From an uncultured Clostridium sp. (GTDB lineage: Bacteria; Bacillota; Clostridia; TANB77; CAG-508), in assembly GCA_947367845.1 (NCBI GenBank), contig CANBES010000011.1, positions 1 through 49,114 on the forward strand: 49,114 nucleotides of DNA, given 5' to 3'. The notes under the pieces were generated by a model. That model was not told the origin of the DNA. It saw only the letters and a list, made by a program, of their open reading frames with translations, and made no database searches. The stretch's first letter is position 1. Each line of letters opens with the position of its first letter. A program made the translations under genes and the position numbers. Positions 44,726 through 49,114 of the stretch are shown here, in pieces.

Positions 44726-45427
44726 ATGAATAAATTAAATAAAAAACAAAAAATAATTGTAATAGCAATTTCAGTAATTGCGATAGTAAGCATCGCTTAC
44801 TATGCATATGGTAGAACTGGAACTTTTGCAGTAGACGAAAATCTAGAACTAAGCCAAGCTGAAGAAGATGTGGTAAATGGCAATAAGAATAATGAAAGCG
44901 AAAATAAAATAAATAAGCAAATGATAAAGGTTCACATATCAGGAGCTGTGAATGGTGAAGGGTTAGTAGAACTAGAAGAAAATAGTAGAATTGCAGATGC
45001 AATAGAAAAAGCTGGTGGCATAACGGAAAACGCATGTATGGAAGAAATAAACTTAGCTTATTTGCTAGAAGATGGTATGAAGATTAAAATCCCAACAAAA
45101 GAAGAAGTGGAAGCACAAAAAAATAATAATTTAGAAACCGCGAGTGTATCAACAGAGATTATAAAATCTAATAATGCAAATCTGGCAGAAAATTCTGAAA
45201 GTAAAGCTCCAGTAAGTTCTAATAGTAAAAATAATTTGAAAATAAATATAAATACTGCAAATCAAACAGAACTAGAGACGTTGCCAGGAATTGGCACAGC
45301 TACAGCTTTAAAGATTATTAATTATAGAAAAGAAAATGGTAAGTTTAAAAATATAGAAGATATTAAAAATGTTAAAGGCGTTGGGGAGAGCAAGTTTAAT
45401 AATATCAAGGGACTAATAATTATATAA
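44726..45427 (+). CDS. comEA: ComEA family DNA-binding protein
   Basis: 233 residues, start ATG with GAAAGGATG upstream. An N-terminal membrane helix (about 9-28), an SLBB-type domain (about 70-135, VHISGAVNGEGLVEL and GGITENACMEEINLAYLLEDG), a Ser/Asn linker and a helix-hairpin-helix DNA-binding domain (about 170-233, ININTANQTELETLPGIGTATA and IKNVKGVGESKFNNIKGL). ComEA receives double-stranded DNA on the outer membrane face during natural transformation. comEB and comEC are not in the window, so competence cannot be concluded. Confidence 0.92.
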   Translation: MNKLNKKQKIIVIAISVIAIVSIAYYAYGRTGTFAVDENLELSQAEEDVVNGNKNNESENKINKQMIKVHISGAVNGEGLVELEENSRIADAIEKAGGITENACMEEINLAYLLEDGMKIKIPTKEEVEAQKNNNLETASVSTEIIKSNNANLAENSESKAPVSSNSKNNLKININTANQTELETLPGIGTATALKIINYRKENGKFKNIEDIKNVKGVGESKFNNIKGLIII

Positions 45428-45493
45428 TTTTTAGGTGAAATGCCAAGTAAGATATGCAAATAAAAGAAAAAGACCAACGTATAGTTAGTCTGT

Positions 45494-45649
45494 TTAATAT
45501 AGATATAAAGTATCTTCAATAACGTATGATACAGGTAAAACATCATCTGTATCGGTAGTAACTGTAAAATATGGCTGTCCAGTCTTATCTTTATAAACAG
45601 TAACTGTTACCGTTCCACATTTGTTGTCTGCTTCTTCAGCATTTTGCAT
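45494..45649 (-). CDS. Small hypothetical protein
   Basis: 51 residues from the ATG at 45649, which has AGGGGTGA at good spacing; the longer frame from 45712 has no ribosome site. The sequence is acidic with alternating hydrophobic residues (TVTVTVYKDKTGQPYFTVTTDTDDV), suggesting a small beta-sheet. A TATAAT lies at 45695-45690 on the minus strand. I recognise no family. The following gap up to the tRNA-fMet terminator (about 45650-45961) shows no gene or repeat that I can support. Confidence 0.5.
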   Translation of the reverse strand: MQNAEEADNKCGTVTVTVYKDKTGQPYFTVTTDTDDVLPVSYVIEDTLYLY

Positions 45650-45961
45650 AAATTTCACCCCTATTGTTATAATTTTCACAACGTCAACCATTATACACTT
45701 TTTAACGAGCACAGTGTTAATATTTTACGTAAATACATAGAATTATTATATGAAAATTTTAAATTTAGTTTTCATAAAATAAAAATATTTATATAATGGT
45801 ATATTTTTGTGACTAAATATACTACAAGTGCTATTTCCGTAAAGATTTTTCCATTGCAATCAGAGGCTCAAAAAGACAAGTAATAAAGAGTGACAAGATA
45901 TTTTGTTATAAGAATTGTGTAATAATTATATAATTGGACAATAGTTGGTTAAACAAAAAAT

Positions 45962-45990
45962 AAAAGATTTGCAAAAATGCAAATCTTTTA
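45962..45990 (-). terminator. Intrinsic terminator of tRNA-fMet
   Basis: AAAAGATTTGC and GCAAATCTTTT form an 11-bp stem, with a T tract on the minus strand, directly after the tRNA. Confidence 0.85.
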
Positions 45991-45996
45991 TAATAT

Positions 45997-46072
<76 letters not shown>

Positions 46073-46170
46073 ATGTTATTGACAATATCTATTTTACTAC
46101 GATAAATCATTGTTGTCAATACCTTTATTTTAATTATATGAAAAAAGTTGCAAAAATATTCAGAAATAAT

Positions 46171-46791
46171 TTATTTAGCTATTTTCTGTCCAACATATTT
46201 TATAATTCCCGAATAATAAGGAATATCGCCACCTTGATCCAAGAAATATTCTTCTGAAATAGAAATAGTTTGAAAATCACTAAACAAATCTAATATTTCA
46301 TTTTTCGTGAAGAAATTAACAAATGTATCATTTACAATGTTATGAAAAATATTATTTTCTAACACTTCAAAATTATCTGAATTAGTACATTTCTGTAATT
46401 TTGGGTCCTCCTCCGAAAATACAGAAATATATACTAAGCCATTAGTCTTCAAATTTTCCTTAATATTATGTACTATTTCATGCATATCATCTTTATGGAA
46501 AAAATGTAAGACACATCTTGAGGAAATTAAATCGTACTTATCCTTTTCTATCTCAAAATCTCTTATATTTGCTCTTGCTAAATTTAATTCCTGACAAAGT
46601 TCCTTGCATCTTTCCAAATTTTTATAAGAAAAGTCAACACCTGTTACACTATAACCTAGCTTAGCTAAAGGAATAGAATTTGTTCCTTGTCCAATTCCTA
46701 AATCTAAGACTTCTTTTCCAGATAGTAGGTTTAGATATCTTTTTAAATCCCAATCAAGTTTTGCTTGGTGAGGATAAAGGTAATCCAGCAT
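46171..46791 (-). CDS. Class I SAM-dependent methyltransferase
   Basis: 206 residues with one methyltransferase fold. Motif I is VLDLGIGQGTNSIPLAKLG, followed by VTGVDFS (acidic end of beta-2), the ISSRCVLHFF region and NGLVYISVF. The layout matches small-molecule methyltransferases of the TehB/Methyltransf_11 type; the substrate cannot be told. The start ATG at 46791 has no strong Shine-Dalgarno, and the DNA directly upstream is foreign-looking, so the natural 5' end may have been replaced. It lies between tRNA-fMet and the orphan tRNA 3' half. Confidence 0.8.
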   Translation of the reverse strand: MLDYLYPHQAKLDWDLKRYLNLLSGKEVLDLGIGQGTNSIPLAKLGYSVTGVDFSYKNLERCKELCQELNLARANIRDFEIEKDKYDLISSRCVLHFFHKDDMHEIVHNIKENLKTNGLVYISVFSEEDPKLQKCTNSDNFEVLENNIFHNIVNDTFVNFFTKNEILDLFSDFQTISISEEYFLDQGGDIPYYSGIIKYVGQKIAK

Positions 46792-46799
46792 CGTGGAAA

Positions 46800-46943
46800 A
46801 CTATGGAGAGCTTGTGTACTGTGTTGGAAGCGGAGAAGTGTGTGGAGTTGAATGGCGTTATGTATAAGGCTTTGGAAGAGTGCTGTGTAATAGATTATAT
46901 GGGGGTAGGTGAAGGAGAAGCTGATAGTTTTTTGATAGTGTAA
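46800..46943 (+). pseudogene. Possible C-terminal remnant of a foreign gene
   Basis: An open frame ending in TAA at 46943 reads MESLCTVLEAEKCVELNGV and on to GEGEADSFLIV. It has more G and different codon use than the surroundings and no plausible start. It ends 14 nt before the orphan tRNA 3' half, as expected for the last gene of an integrated element. I do not recognise the family. It could also be non-coding. Confidence 0.25.
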
Positions 46944-46957
46944 TTGTGATAGAAGGT

Positions 46958-47004
46958 GGCTCATAACCCGAAGGTCGTAAGTTCGAGTCTTACCCCCGCA
47001 ACCA
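46958..47004 (+). other. Orphan 3' half of a tRNA-fMet gene: probable attachment site
   Basis: GGCTCATAACCC through CCCCGCAACCA matches the anticodon loop to CCA of an initiator tRNA. Compared with the intact gene at 45997-46072 there are several differences, two of them a compensating pair in the T stem (GTAAG/CTTAC instead of GCAAG/CTTGC). It therefore derives from a different, once functional fMet gene. The 5' half is absent. An integrase gene ends 196 nt away. Confidence 0.8.
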
Positions 47005-47015
47005 AAGATTTTATT

Positions 47016-47049
47016 AGAGTCGCAAGAGATTGTGGACTCTTATTTTTTT
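47016..47049 (+). terminator. Intrinsic terminator after the tRNA fragment
   Basis: AGAGTC (47016-47021) and GACTCT (47035-47040) with a following T tract. It is probably the former terminator of the tRNA gene from which the fragment came. Confidence 0.55.
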
Positions 47050-47199
47050 GACTAAAATTATATTTTTACAAAATTGGGGACAATTTGGGGACAGTTCCTA
47101 CATTTTTATGCATTAAATAGCATATTTTAGCCTAACTAATTTATATTAAACTTAGAAAATCTTAAAAAAGTAATTTTCGAGAAATTTTGAAAAGAGTTT

Positions 47200-48387
47200 T
47201 TATACGAGCATTTTCTCTAACACATTACCAGCTTCTTTATTATGAGCTTCAACTGGATGCACATAGAAGTTTAAGGTAGTAGTTATTTGAGCATGCCCTA
47301 ATCTTGATGCTACAACAGCTACATCTACATTTTTAGATATAAGCAAAGTAGCATTTGTGTGTCGCAAACCATGAAAAGTAATTTTTGGTAAGTTGTTCTT
47401 TTCAATAAAAGAACGAAACCAATCTGTAACTGTATCAGGATGCATTGGATTACCATTCCAAGTAACAAATAGTCTGTTTGAGTCATTCCAAAAATCGCCA
47501 CATCTTTCTTTTTCAGCATCATACCAAGTCTTATATTTGCTAAGCATATTTATAACAATATCAGGAATACCGACTTTTCTAATTGAACTATGTGTTTTTG
47601 GATCTTTTACGAAAATACCTTTTTCAGAAGTGTATTGACTTGCCTTAGTAATATTAACAAAACCTTCTTTAAAATCGATATCTGACCATTCTAAGCCTAA
47701 TACTTCGCCTCTACGCATACCGGTAAACAATGTTAATATAACAATAGTTTGAAATTTAATTTCTTCATTTTCTAAAGCTTCTAATAATTGTTTACATTGA
47801 ATATCATCATAGTATTTAATTTGAGGTCTTTGATGTTTAGGTGGCTTAACTCTGTCAGCTGGATTAAAGGGGAGTATTTGCCAATATACTGCATTTTGTA
47901 ACATTGCATGTAGTAAACGATGATGCTCTAGTATTGTTTTAGAAGATAGACTTTTCATTACAGTTTTTCCATTATGATTTTTACATCTTTTTAATTGATG
48001 CTCTTTTGAAAGATAATCGTAAAAATTCATAATGTGAGTTGGTTTTATATTGCATAACTTATAATGACCAAAGTAGGGAATAATTCGTGATTTTAGCATT
48101 CCTTTATATCTTTCATAGGTCTTTGGTGATAATTCTTTTTCACCATAATTTTTAGCCCATAAATCTGTAAATTCTTTAAATGTCATTGAAGAGTTTGGCA
48201 AAACAATACCATTTGCTACTTTATAAACGAAGTTCACAAGTTCTTTATCTGCTTCACGCCTACTATTTGCTTTGATGCTCTTAGTATATCTAATTCTGTT
48301 ACCATAGCTGTCAAAACCATGTGATACAATTAATCTCCATGAGCGTTTGCCTCTCTTTTCAAGATACCCTGCCATTACTTTTTTCAC
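47200..48387 (-). CDS. Tyrosine recombinase (phage/ICE integrase)
   Basis: The ATG at 48375, with AGGGGGTG about 11 nt upstream, is the likely start; GTG 48387 overlaps the ribosome site. An N-terminal arm-binding domain (about 1-60, MAGYLEKRGKRSWRLIV), a SAM-like core-binding domain (about 65-165) and a catalytic domain (about 185-385) follow. The catalytic set is complete: Arg in TGMRRGEVLGLEW, Lys in the following beta-hairpin, HxxR in FHGLRHTNATLL, His in LGHAQITTTL and the nucleophile Tyr in NFYVHPVE. It points at the tRNA-fMet fragment, the usual arrangement of an integrase beside its att site. It belongs to the element that runs off the right edge. Confidence 0.95.
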   Translation of the reverse strand: MKKVMAGYLEKRGKRSWRLIVSHGFDSYGNRIRYTKSIKANSRREADKELVNFVYKVANGIVLPNSSMTFKEFTDLWAKNYGEKELSPKTYERYKGMLKSRIIPYFGHYKLCNIKPTHIMNFYDYLSKEHQLKRCKNHNGKTVMKSLSSKTILEHHRLLHAMLQNAVYWQILPFNPADRVKPPKHQRPQIKYYDDIQCKQLLEALENEEIKFQTIVILTLFTGMRRGEVLGLEWSDIDFKEGFVNITKASQYTSEKGIFVKDPKTHSSIRKVGIPDIVINMLSKYKTWYDAEKERCGDFWNDSNRLFVTWNGNPMHPDTVTDWFRSFIEKNNLPKITFHGLRHTNATLLISKNVDVAVVASRLGHAQITTTLNFYVHPVEAHNKEAGNVLEKMLV

Positions 48388-48415
48388 CCCCTTTCAGTAT
48401 ACCTATGGCAAGGAT

Positions 48416-49114
48416 TTATATATATAATTTATTTTTTCTAGTTTCTTCTATCCATTTTAGAAATTCTTCTTCTGTTCTTTTACCTTGTTTGATATCTTTC
48501 TTAAATTCATTAGCTTCTTTCTTCCATTGTTCGTATTTTTCTAAATACATTGGAATATCAGGATTTCTATTTGCCAACATTTTTTTGGCAGATAATGTTT
48601 TTCTGTATAGTGAATTTATTTCATCTTTTTTTAACTTTTCATTATAAGTAATCATCGCACCAATTTCTTGACATGTTTTGCCATGTTCATATATGTTGTT
48701 ACAATATAAAGTATTCTTTTTTGAAGAAGGAATAAAGTAATTACCACAATGTTTACAAATGTATATTGGTGTATTATTTTTTATTAATTCTAGAATACTT
48801 ATAAAACAAGCAGTTTCAATAACATGACAGTTAAAACAAAGAGATGTAAAAAATTCATCATCATATTCTGTAGGATAATTTTTTATATATTCTGAAATTG
48901 CCTTGGCATTTTCTTCAAAATTGCCTGTATTAGGACATGAACCTATATTTAGAAATTTCATTGGTTCAACATCATATGTAAGAGTTATATATGAACTTAA
49001 TATTATGGACATGTCTGAATAATTAGTAAAATCAGCTTGCTTGTATATAAAAAATCTTTCTGCAATGGAAAAGTTTTCTAAATACTCTAAATTTGATAAA
49101 TTATTTATAAAATT
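48416..49114 (-). CDS. DUF6076-like protein, 5' end beyond the window
   Basis: The frame is open to the last base of the window, so the first Met at 49012 is not necessarily the start and the gene is partial. The visible 232 residues contain a CxxC zinc-finger-like region (ICKHCGNYFIP, then LYCNN and KTCQEIG) and a charged helical C-terminus. I recall DUF6076 proteins with this CxxC pattern from integrative elements of Firmicutes; the match is from memory. Function unknown. It lies 29 nt upstream of the integrase in the same direction, so both probably belong to one mobile element. Confidence 0.6.
   Translation of the reverse strand, partial: NFINNLSNLEYLENFSIAERFFIYKQADFTNYSDMSIILSSYITLTYDVEPMKFLNIGSCPNTGNFEENAKAISEYIKNYPTEYDDEFFTSLCFNCHVIETACFISILELIKNNTPIYICKHCGNYFIPSSKKNTLYCNNIYEHGKTCQEIGAMITYNEKLKKDEINSLYRKTLSAKKMLANRNPDIPMYLEKYEQWKKEANEFKKDIKQGKRTEEEFLKWIEETRKNKLYI

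Overview
The window is very AT-rich Gram-positive DNA. Arginine is encoded almost only by AGA, genes carry strong Shine-Dalgarno sequences, and the gene set is Firmicutes-like: LCP, VanW, M23, D-Ala-D-Ala carboxypeptidase, CvpA, an ABC-F protein, Tex, ComEA and clostridial-type prepilin and C1-peptidase surface proteins. An uncultured anaerobic clostridial lineage fits best. I cannot name a species.

Layout. 1-7.7 kb: a DUF1858 protein, a tRNA Lys-Glu-Thr cluster, an EF-P-modification-type SDR reductase, a starch-binding-module protein, a VanW protein, CorA, a Cu/Zn-SOD, DUF1653, tRNA-Lys(CUU) and CapA. 7.8-12.6 kb: an ABC-F protein, a REP-associated tyrosine transposase (RAYT) enclosed by perfect 35-nt inverted repeats, and Tex. 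12.7-20.4 kb: an HD-GYP response regulator facing an operon of a one-module NRPS (C-A-PCP-reductase) and a membrane histidine kinase. 20.4-32.1 kb: HtrA protease, M23 peptidase, tRNA-Arg(ACG), DUF2207, tRNA-Pro, Fic, a large C1-peptidase surface protein and an FAD/Rieske oxidoreductase, with two small genes of foreign codon usage. 32.2-45.7 kb: M18 aminopeptidase, XRE regulator, tRNA-Arg(UCU), GDT1-like transporter, a Gld-type ABC exporter operon, YkvI-like transporter, a prepilin, DUF5711-CvpA, LCP, D-Ala-D-Ala carboxypeptidase and ComEA. 45.7-49.1 kb: tRNA-fMet, a methyltransferase, an orphan 3' half of another tRNA-fMet (a probable att site), a tyrosine integrase and a DUF6076-like gene cut by the right edge.

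Main discovery. Six conserved genes are each split by what looks like one extra C: HtrA, DUF2207, the C1 peptidase, the FAD/Rieske oxidoreductase, the prepilin and the D-Ala-D-Ala carboxypeptidase. In all six the split falls exactly at an in-frame CGG codon, and the protein resumes in the +1 frame at the overlapping GGN (Gly) codon. By eye I found no other in-frame CGG in the native-looking genes. The only others, five, are in the two small foreign-looking genes. The two tRNA-Arg genes present (ACG, UCU) should not read CGG. This suggests that CGG is unassigned or hungry in this organism and acts as a general +1 frameshift signal (C skipped, GGN read as Gly). The shift joins catalytic residues (HtrA), signal peptide to enzyme (carboxypeptidase), protease to membrane anchor (C1) and flavin domain to Rieske domain.

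Second theme. A family of short hairpin repeats with a common GTCCC(C) core is scattered between genes, often touching stop codons or start regions. The RAYT at 9.5 kb is flanked by two of them and is the likely agent of their spread.
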